Assembly: GCA_037176885.1 (NCBI GenBank)
Contig: JAWWNJ010000027.1
Location: 1,488,001-1,552,000 of the forward strand
Direction: 5' to 3'
Source of the DNA: Favolaschia claudopus
Taxonomy: Eukaryota > Basidiomycota > Agaricomycetes > Agaricales > Mycenaceae
Length of the DNA stretch: 64,000 nucleotides
Part shown: positions 44,830 to 56,853 of the stretch, piece by piece
Numbering within the stretch: the first letter of the stretch is position 1
Layout: every line of letters starts with the position of its first letter
Position numbers and translations under genes: made by a program
The notes under the pieces: model-generated
What the model saw: only the letters and a program-made list of their open reading frames with translations
Database searches by the model: none
Told to the model about the DNA's origin: nothing

Positions 44830-46600
44830 TGAGCCCACTCGCACTTTCAATTCCTTCCGCGCCCAGGCGCTCGGTTGGTTCGTCAATGTTCATGTACCTC
44901 CCTGGCTTCTTCCGCAGGGTCTATGTCGACTACGATCATGGCCGTTCGTCTAAGCGAATCCCATTTACCGTAGTGCACACAGTCCCTAGCCACCTGTTTG
45001 GTACTAGTACATATGTAGCACTCTCCAATGGGCGGACCCGCGCTGACTCTAGAGTCGTCGCGAGCAAAGAAATACCTATTGACTGTTTCTCCCGGAGGAG
45101 AGGACGTAGAAGCCTCCTTGGGATCAGCGACGTTCGTGCTACGGCGCTGACCCGACGCTTTAAAGCGACGGTCCGTCGCCATAGCTGTCTTCTCCTCCTC
45201 CTTCTCTTGTCATCGACTAACCGCGCCCAAGGATCATCCTCGTCCGGTATCTCCACTACGTGCGCTCGGCGGTATCGTACAGGAGCGGCATTGCTCGACG
45301 ACTGCGCGCGTAGTATTGTGGAAGAGAGAGTTAATTTTCCTCGTCGTAAGCCAGAGGAAAATCAACGCATTCTTCTCTTCTTCGGCAGTCATTAGTGTCT
45401 CGATGTTAGGGCAACGCCGTTCGTTGATATCTTTAGCCCATTCCTGGAGGCTGCGTGCGGAGAATGTGAGCAACCGCGCCCGGCCCATCCTCAATATCCG
45501 AGAAGATGAAGCCGTGGTACTGAGCACCGGCGCTGGAAGAAGTCCAGCGGTTTCTCATTCTCATGGCCCTTCTGCCTGTACTTCATCTCCTCAAACTGCC
45601 TGGTGCGGTTGTTGAGCCACAACGTGGTGATCTGTCTGCGAAGGGCCTCCAAGAGATGGTCCCAATCTTGGCAAGCCACCACCTTCCGCTGCGCTGTGAG
45701 GGAGTTCCACCAATTCAGCGCTCGCCCTTCGAATTTTGGTGGGTGCCATTTGAGCGATGTCGCGATTCATACGCTCGCTTAGAAGGGCTAACCCCGCCAT
45801 TTTTTATCACGTAGCCGATGAGGGTGTCTTCTTGCCCGTCCCACGAAGGAACGACCGCAAAATATTGAGCTTGGGGTTCAGCTGCCATTGATCAGGGGGG
45901 CGTTCTGGGTAGAAGCCAGGCATTGGACCAGGAAATCCTCCTCCTCCTCCGCCTCCGCCACCTCCACCATCTCCGCCCCAATATCCTCCACCGTTTCCGT
46001 ACGGACGGAATCTACCTCCTCCACCGTTGGGTCCATCTCCTCCTCCTCCAGATCCTCCAGGTGCTTTCATAGGCACCCTCCCCATCCAGCCTGGCGGGAT
46101 GCCGTTAGAATTCCCGCTTGGTGGCGGAACTCTTTCGCCTGGGACCGCGGTTGTTTGTGGAGCAACCGGCGCAGAAGTCGCTGCAGGAGCGGGGGTCTGG
46201 GTTGGCTGCTGGAACTGGTAGCTGGTCCAGGAGGTAGTGTTCGGTCGTTCGTTCGACTTAACCGACGAAGGAGCCGCGCCCGATGGTTCGGGATCTACTC
46301 GCAATGACAATGGCCCCCTAGATACGAACAACCGCCGGTAAGGACTTGGGTCGGCGGTGTTCCGAATGCTACCATGTCCTGGCAGCGAAGTGACAGCAGA
46401 GATCCTGGGCGGAGGCGAAGAGGGTTGCTCGAACCGCACTCCAAAAACTCCAGACGTGCCCGGTACAGGAACAGCAGCTGTCGGCACCGCGCTACTTCCT
46501 TGCTTCTCCTTCTCCTTCATGGTAGGGATGGCGCCTCTGATGCCACGCGGGTGGTAGTAGTTCTTGCGAGGAACTTCTTGTAGTTCAAGGAGCATGCGGT
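44830..46600 (-). pseudogene. Second Ty3/gypsy-type gag remnant
   Basis: Minus-strand frames from 46595 encode a Pro/Gly-rich N-terminus with a long glycine run (about 45935-46025). A gag core follows (DWDHLLEALRRQITTLWLNN, QFEEMKYRQKGHENEKPLDF, 45500-45680), then a single CCHC knuckle, CYICTSTKQVARDC followed by HYGKW (about 44990-45030). The knuckle plus HYGKW is typical of a basidiomycete gypsy lineage distinct from the intact chromovirus. Several frameshifts lie between about 45200 and 45800. Neither LTRs nor pol are present. Confidence 0.65.
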
Positions 46601-47911
46601 GCTATGACCTGCCACGCGGTAAATTCCAGGCTACTCTCATAGCCAGACTTCAACACTATTGAGCTCGTACCTCGATGTGTTGAAGTCTGTTTTTAAGTTC
46701 ATAGGCGTGTCAATGGTAGAATCTTATTGTATAATCTTTGTGGCTGTGTTTCTTACGGCAAAATAGTCCACTTTTCTTATAGCAGCTTCCTTCTGGCACC
46801 TATAGACTCGAATTCTCAATAGAAGACATCTATGGATATATGGCTAGCTACCTCTCAAAAAAATTGCAATGAAATGTATCTTCTGCGCCGACGCATTGAC
46901 CCTTCGCTCTGTCTTGTGACACATGTGACAGACTCGTCACGCATTTTTTCAACCACTTTCCGTGGTGCTCTGTCATGATTCCAGCCAATCAAGAGCTCCA
47001 GGCGGCTCGTATGGGTCTACACAGAGCTTTGGTCTTAGATACCACGGCAATGGGTAGAAAACGTGATTACATAATCCGAATTCTTGAAAATGGACTAGGT
47101 TATGGGCCCCGGCCCTTTCTAGCTGCCGGTAAACCTCTCAAGCTCCCTCTGGACTCAGGTGCTCCTCACAGGACGCACTACCACTCACTCCATCTCTATT
47201 CCCTCCACTAGAGTATCTCCGTGATCATGGCTGCTGATACAAACTTGCTGCTCCGCTCTGCACGACCCGCCGCCAATTTCAAACTCCGACAGGTGCACAA
47301 TCAGTGGTCAGACGGTTTTCCTCATCGTGCAAGCACTTTGAGGGAAAATTTTGGCGGGACAAATGAATGGTGGATGCTCCCTAAAGCAAATGACTGAAGT
47401 CGTTGTTTTAATTTGTGCCCCGAAATGCACAAACCCGCAATTTATTTGGACATACGTCGACACTCCTGTAAATTAACTTCAGTCATTTCAGTCTAGACTA
47501 AGTAAGGTACAATTTCCGGGTATACCGATAGTTCTAACTTCCTCATGCGCCTCGGAATTTTTAGGTGAGCAGTCGGAGAGGTGCACGAGCGAGCTCGCGT
47601 TCTGTCCCCCCTCGCGTTCCGCTGACACTATCCAACTCATTTTGGTCTGCGGTATCATTATGGTGGGCCGGACTAAGAATCTCAAAGCGGTTGGAACTGG
47701 GGCTAACGCGGGTGGTGAGTTGCGGGGACGGGCGGTGCGGTGGTTTCTTGCGTGCGGGGCGACGCGTTCCTTTAGGCGTGTTCGGCGGGTTTATCAAAGC
47801 TGCTTCTGGAGGTAACAAAGGTATAGATTCAGAGGCGGGAATACTGCCTTTGCTGGCGGCGGTGCGCGGAGAGCGACGCGGGCCTCCTTCAGCACAGCGT
47901 GAGGCAGATTG
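46601..47911. other. Mostly unassigned; small hairpins and a gag-like fragment
   Basis: Two short inverted repeats are visible: 46645-46691 (CAGACTTCAACAC with GTGTTGAAGTCTG) and 47386-47490 (AAATGACTGAAGT with ACTTCAGTCATTT), both MITE-like. A minus-strand frame at 47818-47561 (PHRPSPQLTTRVSPSSNRFE) resembles the start of a gag-like protein but cannot be classified. Nothing else is supportable. Confidence 0.4.
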
Positions 47912-48159
47912 ACCATTGATGGGCCATCAAATTTGCCCCGGCAGACGCGTTTCGAATCAAATTACGCTTTAGGATGGCCAAATTCGTGGCCAAAATCACG
48001 AAAGTCAACGGAGGGTAAAACTGTTCCATCCAATCTGTTCTACTCCTCATAAGGATGTGATTTCTGCAAGATCAAAAAATTTGGGTGACTGTCACACAAG
48101 TTATTGGCGTCACAACATTGTCCATAAAAGTTTGTCACGAAGTCACGTCCCCCACCATA
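47912..48159. repeat. 248-bp repeat, inverted partner of 36053-36300
   Basis: Reverse complement of 36053-36300 with scattered substitutions, ending CCCACCATA at a TA. The chromovirus inserted 172 bp to its right, so the two are unrelated. Confidence 0.7.
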
Positions 48160-48331
48160 GACGCGACGCGACGCGCCATGTAAGCTTTGGAATACACTGT
48201 TTAGTGTGAGGAAAGTATGACTCAGACCAGCACCAGGACTTAGTCATCTACTGTATCCTCTGTGTACCTTCCCCCCAACAGAGGTCAGACTGCGCAGTGC
48301 GGACTGAACTAGGATTCAAACTTAGAGTCAG

Positions 48332-48590
48332 TGTCAGGGGAACTCCTCTTTTGGCACTACACAGCCACCTATGACGCTTGGCCCGGGATCATTGCCGATT
48401 GCTCCGAGCTTGTGGGAACTAGTTACTATATGTTTACTGCACCTAGCGTGGGAATCCTCAGCCTTTCTTCTCTTTGGATTCTCCCCTCGCTAGGTGCGCT
48501 GTGATGTATTCTTAGTAGCTTCTTAATTAACTTTGGATTCTCCCTCGCTAGACCCTCGAGACATCTCGGGTCCTAAAGGTTGCCCTTACA
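48332..48590 (+). repeat. 5' LTR of the chromovirus (259 bp)
   Basis: Starts TGTCAGGGGAACTCC and ends GGTTGCCCTTACA. It carries GGATTCTCC-type motifs twice. Compared with the 3' LTR it lacks 74 bp after CCTATGACGC. The two LTRs otherwise look nearly identical; one other visible difference is CTCCCCTCGC for CTCCCTCGC. The promoter and polyadenylation signal of the element should lie here. Confidence 0.93.
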
Positions 48591-48733
48591 GCAGAAGAAA
48601 GGCTCCAAGGGATTAACTGGTCAAGATTGCGCGCTTTGGCGATTTTTCAGACGCTTCGTCGGACTCCTCCTCTGCTGTCTCGGACGCGCAAACCGCGAAT
48701 CTTGCCCCCTCCTCCCCCTCTCTAGAACCCACC

Positions 48734-49870
48734 ATGACCGACTCTGCCGCCGCTGCTGCAGCCGCCGCCGAGCGGATGGATAGGCTCGAGAGGACTGTTG
48801 ACCGTCTGGTCGAGCTTTTTCAAACCGCTGCCAATCCTCCCACTACTACTGCTCCGACCCCTGCCGCTCCCCCAGAGCCTCCGGCCGAGAGTCCAGGACT
48901 CTTTGCCAACCTCACACCGGCAGCAAAAACGGTCCTTCGACCGAACCCCCCTTTCGTCTTTGACGGCGACCGCTCGGCTGGCCGGGCCTTCCTTCACTCA
49001 GCTCGGACTTACATCCGACTGGTTCCGGAGGCGTTTGTTGAAGGCGGCGAGATGTCTGAGGAAAAGGCAGTGCGTTTCACCATGTCCTTCATGTCCAAAG
49101 ACTCTGCGCAAAAATGGGCTGAGCGCATGTCCTCCAAAACCCCTTTCCCCTTCCTCACCTGGGACGCCTTTACCAAGGAGTTCTGCTCCCGTTTTGTTGA
49201 GGAGAACGAGCAGGACCACGCCCTACACAAACTCGAGTCTAGGGCATACTATATGGGCTCCCGGGATGTCTTCAAGTACACTGATGACTTCGAAGACCTC
49301 TTCGACCTTGCTGGGTTTGCTGACCCATTGGTCAAGGTCACCAAGTTCCGCTCTGGCCTTGACCCTGCCATCAATGCGGCCATCACATCGTCCAGCGACC
49401 CGCCAGACCTCCGCGACTACATGGCTTGGCGGACCCGAGCATACCGCCAGTACGAATCGCACGTGCGGGCTCGTGCTGCTGGGCTTCTCCCAAAGGCCCC
49501 CTCGGCTCCGCCAGCCTCTCGCTCGCGTCCAGCAGGGGTCTTCCCCGTTGTCCCTGCCCATGCGCCTCCCCCTCGTGCCATGCCAGCCCCTGCTCCCCCT
49601 CCGCAGGTAGTCCCCATGGACGTTGATCGCACACGTTCCGGAAGAGGGCCTCCCCGTGGCTGCTACCGATGTGGCGGCCCGCACCTGGCGCGGGATTGCC
49701 CCACCCCTGCTGATGTCCGAGCTGCTGACGTCCTTGACGAGGTCATCCGTCAGCTTGGGTCCGAGCTCCTCTCCGAACTGGTGGCTCGGGTTGCCACCAC
49801 CGACTCGCTGGCTGAGCCAGAGTCTGTGGCCGTCGAGGAAGAGCAGGGTTTTCTCCTACGCGACGAGTGA
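48734..49870 (+). CDS. gag: Chromovirus Gag, 378 residues
   Basis: Gag forms the particle that packages the RNA. The protein has an alanine-rich start and a short coiled coil ([17 protein letters not shown], residues about 12-30). A gag core follows at residues about 70-250 ([57 protein letters not shown]). A proline-rich linker leads to one zinc knuckle, [13 protein letters not shown], at about residue 310. The ATG at 48734 follows the 5' LTR by about 140 bp and is the first in a long open frame. The last four bases overlap the pol frame, which lies at -1 relative to gag. Confidence 0.93.
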   Translation: MTDSAAAAAAAAERMDRLERTVDRLVELFQTAANPPTTTAPTPAAPPEPPAESPGLFANLTPAAKTVLRPNPPFVFDGDRSAGRAFLHSARTYIRLVPEAFVEGGEMSEEKAVRFTMSFMSKDSAQKWAERMSSKTPFPFLTWDAFTKEFCSRFVEENEQDHALHKLESRAYYMGSRDVFKYTDDFEDLFDLAGFADPLVKVTKFRSGLDPAINAAITSSSDPPDLRDYMAWRTRAYRQYESHVRARAAGLLPKAPSAPPASRSRPAGVFPVVPAHAPPPRAMPAPAPPPQVVPMDVDRTRSGRGPPRGCYRCGGPHLARDCPTPADVRAADVLDEVIRQLGSELLSELVARVATTDSLAEPESVAVEEEQGFLLRDE

Positions 49871-52800
49871 GCGGTACGCCCTCGATCGCGTCTCCTAATC
49901 GTTTCGCATGTTTGTATGATGAGTCTGCCAATGTTACATCTGTTGAACCTGCCGAAACGAAAGACGTACCCCCTGCCCCCTTCCGGTTCCCACGCATCCG
50001 GCGAAAGCCTTGGGAGCGTAGACTTCCTCAGCGCTATACTGTTGCTGCTGCACCTGGTGCCAACTCCCTGCATCTCCCCCTTGAGATCCAGGCAGTTCAG
50101 GACGCCACTAAGCTTTCTCTCGAAGGTCTCGTCGACTGCGGTGCCACCTCAGACTTCATTGACTCTGAGTTCGCAGCTAAGTCTGGCCTCCCCCTCCGCC
50201 GCCTTGCACAGCCCATTCCGGTTTTCAACGTGGATGGCTCCCCAAATGAGGCTGGTGCGATTCGTGAGGTGGCCGACGTTGTGCTGCAGTATCGTGGTCA
50301 CTCTGAGCGTATGCAGCTCGCTGTTACCCGTCTCGGGGAGCAGAAGCTCATCCTCGGCTACTCCTGGCTCCGGAAGCATAACCCGGAGATCGACTGGGAC
50401 ACCCGAGAGGTCAAGATGAGCAGATGCCCCAGCGAGTGCTCCACGTGCCGCACTGAGGCTCGCCTGGAGGCTCGTGCTGCCCGCAGAGAGTCTCGCCTGG
50501 CCGCTGAGATCCTCCGGCAGCTCCGACTTGGTCCCCTTCCATCCATCTGTGCCATAGACTTAGGCGAAGATGAATACGATGACCTGCCGGAGCTGTTCCC
50601 AGACTACGAGGATGACGACGAGGATGATGTGGATGAAGTGGATGATGCGGATGAAGTGGATGACCCCCTTGAGCCGGGAGACCGGGTGTTCTACACCCAG
50701 TTCCTGCCTTCTGAGGATATCCGTGCTGGAAGCACCGTCTCCCAGCGCCTGGCTGAGGCATACGCCAAAAACTCAGCCCCGGCGCGCTCGGACGTTCCCG
50801 AATGGGCCCGAGAGTTTGACGATGTTTTCAACAAGGAGTCCTTTGACTCGCTGCCTGAACGCCGATCCTGGGACCATGCCATTGAGCTCGTGCCGGACTC
50901 TAAACCCACGAACTGCAAGGTCTACCCAATCTCGCCTCTCGAACAGAAGGAACTTGATGCCTTCATCGAGGAGGGACTTGGCACTGGCCGGATTCGACCG
51001 TCAAAATCACCTATGGCCTCACCCGTCTTCTTCGTCAAGAAGAAGGACGGCGGACTTCGGTTCGTACAGGACTATCGAGCTTTAAACGCTATGACTGTGA
51101 AGAATCGTTACCCGCTCCCCTTAATCAACGACCTCATCAACCGACTCAGGGGAGCCCGGTACTTCACGAAGCTCGATGTCCGATGGGGCTTTAACAACGT
51201 TCGAATCCGTGAAGGCGACGAGTGGAAGGCAGCGTTCCGGACTAACCGGGGACTGTTTGAGCCGCTGGTCATGTACTTCGGTCTGACCAACTCCCCTGCA
51301 ACCTTCCAGACCATGATGAACGACATCTTCCAGGATCTTATCCTCTCTGGCGACGTCATGGTCTACCTCGACGATATCCTCATTGCCCACTCAGACATCC
51401 GTCGGCATCGAGAGATCGTCCGAGAGGTCCTGCGGAGGCTTCGCGCAAACAAGCTTTACCTTCGAGCCGAGAAGTGTGAGTTTGAGCGGACCTCCATTGA
51501 GTACCTCGGCGTGATTATCTCCCACAACCACGTCGAGATGGACCCTGTAAAGGTTGCAGGAGTGGCAGCTTGGCCAGCGCCTGAGAATAAGAAGGATGTG
51601 CAGCAGTTCCTTGGCTTCACAAACTTCTACCGCCGGTTTATTGCGGGCTTCTCAGACGTTGCTCAAGCCCTCTTCAGACTCACCAAGAAGGGCATTGCCT
51701 GGACCTGGGGGCCCGAAGAGCAAGCTGCCTTTGACGAGCTCAAGCGACGGGTGACTCGGGACCCCGTTCTGGTTCTTCCGAACCCCGAGCGCCCTTACCG
51801 GCTCGAGGCTGACAGCTCTGACTATGCCACCGGTGCCGTCCTCTCCCAGCAGGGTGACGATGGCAAGTGGCATCCGGTTGCGTTCTACTCCAGAAGCCTG
51901 AACGAGGTGCAGCGGAATTACGAGATTCACGACAAGGAGATGCTTGCGATTGTGCGAGCCCTTGAGGAGTGGCGCCACTTCCTGGAGGGCGCGCAGCACC
52001 CGGTTGAGATCTGGACGGACCACAAAAACCTGGAATATTTCCGGAAGGCCCAGAAGCTCAACCGTCGCCAAGCTCGGTGGTCTCTCTACCTCTCCCGTTT
52101 CGACTTCTCGCTGCACCACCAACCGGGTCGCCTCATGGGTCGCCCCGACGCGCTTTCTCGGAGACCAGACCATGGAGTGCAGGACGATAACCAGGACGTT
52201 ACCCTGCTTCGACCCGAGCTGTTCCACGTTCGGGCCACCGAGGCCCTGGTTGTTGCTGGCCCTGAGGCTCCCCTCCTGCGCGACATTCGTGATGCGCTTG
52301 CTGGAGACCCCGACCTTGAAGAGCCCATCGCCCTGACTGCGAAGGAACTCCTCAAGGCCCGAGGTGTGCGGTCTGCCCGGTCTTCGGAATGGCGTATTGA
52401 AGGTGGACTCCTTTACTTCCGGGGGAAGATTGTCGTCCCCCGAGACAGGGACCTCCGCCGACGCATCCTGGAGCAGCACCATGACACGCGTGTTGCAGGC
52501 CACGCCGGTCGTTTCAAGACCCTGGAGCTCGTGTCTCGGAACTACTGGTGGCCCCAGCTGTCGCGCCATGTCGGTCGGTATGTCGCGACTTGTGACTTGT
52601 GCTGCCGCACCAAGGCGCTTCGTCAACTGCCGATTGGTGAGCTCCACCCCACAGAGATCCCAGAAGAGCGCTGGCACACCGTGTCGGTCGACTTTATCGT
52701 CGAGCTTCCCGAGGCCCATGGATACGATGCAGTCATGGTCGTTGTCTGTGCCCTTGGGAAGAGAGCGCACTTCATGGAGTGTCACACCACCATCGACGCG

Positions 52801-54012
52801 GTTGGTGCTGCTCGGCTGTACTACCGGAACGTCTGGCGCCACCATGGCCTGCCAGAGAAGTACATCTCGGATCGTGGCACCCAGTTCATCGCAGAGTTCA
52901 CGCGCGAGCTTTGGCGCCTCGTTGGGGTCACCCCAGCCACTTCTACGGCCTACCACCCGCAGACCGATGGCCAAACGGAGCGTGTTAACCAGGAACTCGA
53001 GCAGTACGTCCGGCTCTTCACCAATTACAAGCAGGACGACTGGGATGAGCTGCTACCTGCAGCGGAGTTTGCGTACAACAACCACATGCATTCCTCCACG
53101 CAGCAGGTACCGTTCATGACGGACACTGGTCGGCTTCCACGGATGGGCTTTGAGCCCCACGCTGCACGCTCTAGGTTGGATGCTGTGAACGAGTTCCACG
53201 ATCGGATTGCGTCAGGGGTTTCCGAGGCAAAGGCAGCACTTGTCAAGGCCAAAGCAGAGTACAAGCAGTACTATGACCGCCGGCGGACGCCAGCTCCAGA
53301 CATCAAGGTTGGTGACCGGGTGTGGGTTGATGCTTCAGATATCCGCACCACCCGCCCTTCGGTGAAATTCTCCCACCGGCGTATCGGCCCCTTCAAGGTT
53401 CTGAAGGTCGTCGGTAACGGTGCCTTCAAACTGGAGCTGCCGCCCCGGTACTCTGCCCTCCACCCTGTCTTCCCCGTCGTGAAACTTCAGCTTGTGGAAG
53501 CCGATCCATTCCCCACTCGCCCCAGACACGAAGAGCCGCCACCAGTCCTTGACGTGCCTGGCGACAAGCAATGGGAGGTCGAGGAGATATTGGATGCCAA
53601 GATCCGCTATGGGAGTCTATGGTACTTTGTTCGCTGGAAGGGTTATGACCCGTCCCATGATCAATGGGTGAAGCACTCTAATGTCTTTGCCCCGGACGCT
53701 GTCGCTGCCTTCTACCGCAAATACCCTTCCAAACCTCGCTCCATTGCTGTTGCTGCCTTCGATTCCCTTCCCTTCCGTGACCGCTTGTCAACTCCAGCTC
53801 AGGTGCGATCTATGCGTCGAGGCGCCGCATTCCAAGGGGGGGATGATGTCAGGGGAACTCCCTCTTTTGGCACTACACAGCCACCTATGACGCAGGCCTC
53901 CTGCAGATTTCCCACTTTCCCGTCAAATCCCCAAAGCCCTATGTCATCGTGGAGTAAGGCATGTGACTTGGCCCGGGATCATTGCCGATTGCTCCGAGCT
54001 TGTGGGAACTAG
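49816..54012 (+). CDS. pol: Chromovirus Pol: protease, RT, RNase H, integrase, chromodomain
   Basis: One uninterrupted frame of about 1,380 residues. Counting from codon 49867, it has: retropepsin-like VDCGATSDF near residue 90; an acidic linker at about 240-270; reverse transcriptase with [15 protein letters not shown] and the catalytic YLDD near 500; RNase H ([26 protein letters not shown]); integrase with an HHCC finger ([17 protein letters not shown]), DDE acids in SVDFIVELP (about 942), ISDRGTQF (about 1002) and DGQTERVNQ (about 1038); and a C-terminal chromodomain ([27 protein letters not shown]) near 1236-1290. The chromodomain assigns it to the chromoviruses, which target chromatin marks. 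The frame has no early ATG and is probably made by -1 frameshifting from gag. Confidence 0.95.
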   Translation, partial: ARVCGRRGRAGFSPTRRVSGTPSIASPNRFACLYDESANVTSVEPAETKDVPPAPFRFPRIRRKPWERRLPQRYTVAAAPGANSLHLPLEIQAVQDATKLSLEGLVDCGATSDFIDSEFAAKSGLPLRRLAQPIPVFNVDGSPNEAGAIREVADVVLQYRGHSERMQLAVTRLGEQKLILGYSWLRKHNPEIDWDTREVKMSRCPSECSTCRTEARLEARAARRESRLAAEILRQLRLGPLPSICAIDLGEDEYDDLPELFPDYEDDDEDDVDEVDDADEVDDPLEPGDRVFYTQFLPSEDIRAGSTVSQRLAEAYAKNSAPARSDVPEWAREFDDVFNKESFDSLPERRSWDHAIELVPDSKPTNCKVYPISPLEQKELDAFIEEGLGTGRIRPSKSPMASPVFFVKKKDGGLRFVQDYRALNAMTVKNRYPLPLINDLINRLRGARYFTKLDVRWGFNNVRIREGDEWKAAFRTNRGLFEPLVMYFGLTNSPATFQTMMNDIFQDLILSGDVMVYLDDILIAHSDIRRHREIVREVLRRLRANKLYLRAEKCEFERTSIEYLGVIISHNHVEMDPVKVAGVAAWPAPENKKDVQQFLGFTNFYRRFIAGFSDVAQALFRLTKKGIAWTWGPEEQAAFDELKRRVTRDPVLVLPNPERPYRLEADSSDYATGAVLSQQGDDGKWHPVAFYSRSLNEVQRNYEIHDKEMLAIVRALEEWRHFLEGAQHPVEIWTDHKNLEYFRKAQKLNRRQARWSLYLSRFDFSLHHQPGRLMGRPDALSRRPDHGVQDDNQDVTLLRPELFHVRATEALVVAGPEAPLLRDIRDALAGDPDLEEPIALTAKELLKARGVRSARSSEWRIEGGLLYFRGKIVVPRDRDLRRRILEQHHDTRVAGHAGRFKTLELVSRNYWWPQLSRHVGRYVATCDLCCRTKALRQLPIGELHPTEIPEERWHTVSVDFIVELPEAHGYDAVMVVVCALGKRAHFMECHTTIDAVGAARLYYRNVWRHHGLPEKYISDRGTQFIAEFTRELWRLVGVTPATSTAYHPQTDGQTERVNQELEQYVRLFTNYKQDDWDELLPAAEFAYNNHMHSSTQQVPFMTDTGRLPRMGFEPHAARSRLDAVNEFHDRIASGVSEAKAALVKAKAEYKQYYDRRRTPAPDIKVGDRVWVDASDIRTTRPSVKFSHRRIGPFKVLKVVGNGAFKLELPPRYSALHPVFPVVKLQLVEADPFPTRPRHEEPPPVLDVPGDKQWEVEEILDAKIRYGSLWYFVRWKGYDPSHDQWVKHSNVFAPDAVAAFYRKYPSKPRSIAVAAFDSLPFRDRLSTPAQVRSMRRGAAFQGGDDVRGTPSFGTTQPPMTQASCRFPTFPSNPQSPMSSWSKACDLARDHCRLLRACGN
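49846..49852 (+). promoter_or_regulatory. Candidate -1 ribosomal frameshift heptamer
   Basis: The heptamer G GGT TTT (gag codons shown) fits the X XXY YYZ slippery pattern. It lies 15 nt upstream of the gag stop and inside the 55-nt window (49816-49870) where the pol frame is also open. The pol frame is at -1 to gag and has no ATG near its start, so slippage here would give a Gag-Pol fusion. A downstream stimulatory structure was not evaluated. Confidence 0.5.
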
Positions 54013-54179
54013 TTACTATATGTTTACTGCACCTAGCGTGGGAATCCTCAGCCTTTCTTCTCTTTGGATTCTCCCTCGCTAGGTGCGCTGTGATGTATTC
54101 TTAGTAGCTTCTTAATTAACTTTGGATTCTCCCTCGCTAGACCCTCGAGACATCTCGGGTCCTAAAGGTTGCCCTTACA
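53847..54179 (+). repeat. 3' LTR of the chromovirus (333 bp)
   Basis: Starts TGTCAGGGGAACTCC directly after the purine tract CAAGGGGGGGATGA and ends GGTTGCCCTTACA followed by GTCAG. The end of pol reads into it up to 54012. It keeps the 74 bp missing from the 5' copy. Confidence 0.95.
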
Positions 54180-54184
54180 GTCAG

Positions 54185-54727
54185 ACATATGCAACACATA
54201 TGTATTTACTTGATGGGTGGGGCGGCCAGTGGCCCGAGAGCCTCCAGTTTCTTACTTAAGCTGTGAACCTTTTTTTTAAAAAAAAGTTCCCAAGACCTCA
54301 AAATCGCAAACGGAGTAAGTTGATTTTTCAAACCTTCAGGATTTGGCGGGTGGCTGTGCAAAAGTAATGCTTATATAAGGGTGCCGGATTGGGGTGACGT
54401 CTATCTTATACTCTGGCTCTCACTCCCTTTCGCTCCCGGCGTTACTCTGGGACTATCCGATGCCTGCCAAACGAAGAACTCCTCAAAAGACTGTATCTCC
54501 TGCCCCCGTTGCGCGTGCTTCAGCTAGAAAACCCAAACAGGGTGCACGAGCTAATGTTGTGATTCGGCTGGTTCACAGTAGCTTGGGCACTCGACTGTTA
54601 GGTCTTGGGTTACAATCCACTGGAGCTTTAGGCTTCAGTGGTCCTGTATTTATACTACGAATATTATCTAGAACTATCTACGCCCCGGGAGAATGATCCG
54701 TAAGCCGTGAGTAAGCCGCCTCGGCTA
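54185..54727. other. Flank with an inverted fragment of the 218-1964 family
   Basis: Bases about 54285-54409 are the reverse complement of about 218-345, ending GGTGACGTCTATCTTA, the terminal repeat of that element family. The other end of this copy was not found. A plus-strand frame at 54394-54696 (MPAKRRTPQKTVSPAPVARA) starts just inside but has no known signature. Confidence 0.5.
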
Positions 54728-55322
54728 TAAGATAGAGAGCGTGGGATCCCCGCACCCTTATGTCAGCATCACACTGTGACATTGTCACGCTCGACGTCGA
54801 GGGCTTATAGCACGATGCTAAGGTCCAGATTGGGAATTTTGCCCAATACAAGTCTTAGATAGAGGTTTAATGAAGGGTTCTTATTGGGCTGATTTGCCAA
54901 AATGTCCCTTGGTCTTTTGCTATATGACCCACAAAAAATTCAGACCACTTTTTTTACTGAGTGTTCCTATGTGGTTTTCTCACCAAACGGGAGACTTTCC
55001 AAAAATCTCGAAGGAAAATTTGGCCAGCACAGCCACAGGATAGTCATCTCGGCACGCTTCGGCAGCTCGCTTAAGGGTGGGACCTGTCAATCTGTTCGGC
55101 GCGATGGGTGACAGGACCTCCCTTGCAGTGTGGAAGGTGGTTTTCAAAACGAAAACCAGCAGAAACAGCGAGAATGTCTACTGAGTCTGTGGGTCAGCCC
55201 TTCCGCAGGCAGGAAAGAACATGAAATTTTTTACGCGACTGGGGATTTGGCCGTGGGAACGATTAATAAGCGTTACATAACGTGCTTAAGTAAGGTGCGG
55301 GGATCCCACGCTCTCTATCTTA
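54728..55322. mobile_element. 595-bp TA element with 29-bp perfect TIRs
   Basis: The ends are TAAGATAGAGAGCGTGGGAT then CCCCGCACC, with TA at each border. The first nine bases match the TAAGATAGA terminus of the 218-1964 family, suggesting a shared transposase. The interior holds no recognisable gene. Confidence 0.88.
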
Positions 55323-55356
55323 CTTCGGGCTCACAAATCCAGAAGTTCGAGCCCGC

Positions 55357-55822
55357 TGGGATCAATTCTCTAGAGAGCTCTCCAGAGAATTGATACAGAA
55401 ATGATGGACCCATCATATTCTCCAGAGACGGACCACATCCGAATTGGGTACAGTATGTCGGCAGCGTCGGGCTTGTTGGTGCATCTGCGTGCGGAATAAA
55501 AAAAATTCATTATAGTCAACTGGAGTTTGGTGAGAGCCCAAACTTTGTCTTTCAAGTTGCATGGAGGGTTACCCTTGTCGAAAGCTTGCTTAGAGAGTTT
55601 GTTTTGGCTGAATCGCATGCGGCATGGTTCTCCCAGTCAAGTTAAAGTCCTTGCCGCTCCTTGCCGGCATATTATTGCCATTGACAGGTGTACGGCATTG
55701 TCGGCAGCATCGTCAACCAGATCAACAATCAAAATATCAATTTCTCTCAAACTGGCCGTAAGTAGCCGGCGCTATCATTTTCTCTAGAGATTCTCTGGAG
55801 ACTCTCTGGAGAACTGATCCCA
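55357..55822. mobile_element. 466-bp inverted-repeat element, TGGGATCA termini
   Basis: The ends read TGGGATCAATTCTCTAGAGA and TGGGATCAGTTCTCCAGAGA inward and are rich in CTCTGGAGA motifs that can pair within and between arms. A target duplication is not clear. It lies just upstream of the unknown gene starting at 55884. Confidence 0.7.
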
Positions 55823-56853
55823 ACGGACTGTTAGCTCTCCACAAATCCAACAGCTAAAGAGGCGGATCCCCCTGTAACCAGAAATGCACGTCACATCTGA
55901 ATCCTCTGACGCTTCTCGCGATATTTCCGAGCCTCCCCTGCTGTCCACCCCTCCTGCTGAACCTGCCCGCACCCACCCGAAGCCGAAAAAGTCGCAAAAG
56001 GCCACACTTTCTGAAGACTCTGATGACGAGGGAGAAGAAGAACCGGAACCTAATGGAGACTCGGGCGAGGAGAATGGTGAGGAGGAGAGTGAATCAGAAG
56101 AAGAACCGCCGCAGAAAGTCCAAATCCGGTTCGTCTTTTTTATTCATTTTATCTTTACATTCATTCGTGACGATCCTCGACGAAGACGACCTCACCGCTA
56201 AATCCATCACCATCAGTTTCACCGTCTACACACAGCAAGAATTCGCAAAACCCGAAAGGAAGCGCGTTGACCTCGGCTCTGCCATCATGACACTCGATTT
56301 CGACACTCCTTATCATAGATTTCTCAAAATGCTTTTACCGAAGGTAGCCCGCACTGCACGACTCAGATCTGAGCCCGAAGTAGACGAAGTTGAGCTTCAT
56401 TTTCGAATCCCTCGCCTTGTCCCGAAACACGTCAATCTCCATGATTTGGCGTCTGGCGATTACACGGTAATGATCACTGAGGCGAAGCACTGTGTGAAGT
56501 ATTTGTCATGAAATTCAAGATCGTCGTCTTGAAATTCAAGATTCCTGACGTTTCGTTAGAATACACGTCATGAATTTCAAGACTGGTTTCATGATGCTCC
56601 AAAATTTCTAAAAGTTACAAGGTGTGATACCGCACTCATATTCAACTGTGGGACTACATTACAGGATAATGCATATAATTCTCTTTCAAAAAGTGACATA
56701 AAAATCTTGAACCTGCATTCACGACGAAACATCACGAATTTCGGCCTCGAAAAACCAGCAAATTGTTGTTCAAGTCCTGCAGCCGAGCTGCCGAGTCAAT
56801 GACGTCACCTACAGCATTGCTCCACATCCGCAGCACACATATGCTGCGGCCGC

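Larger units (their letters stand above)
48327..54184 (+). mobile_element. Complete Ty3/gypsy chromovirus, 5-bp TSD GTCAG
   Basis: GTCAG flanks the element (48327-48331 and 54180-54184). The 5' LTR (48332-48590), gag (48734-49870), pol (49867-54012, ending inside the 3' LTR), a purine tract just before the 3' LTR (about 53835-53846) and the 3' LTR (53847-54179) are all present in the right order. Reading frames are uninterrupted, so the insertion looks young. The 5' LTR is 74 bp shorter than the 3' LTR because of one internal deletion. Confidence 0.95.

Noticed and set aside
51652..52974. A 440-codon minus-strand frame opposite the chromovirus pol
   Set aside because: It is the antisense shadow of the GC-rich pol gene and has no domain of its own.
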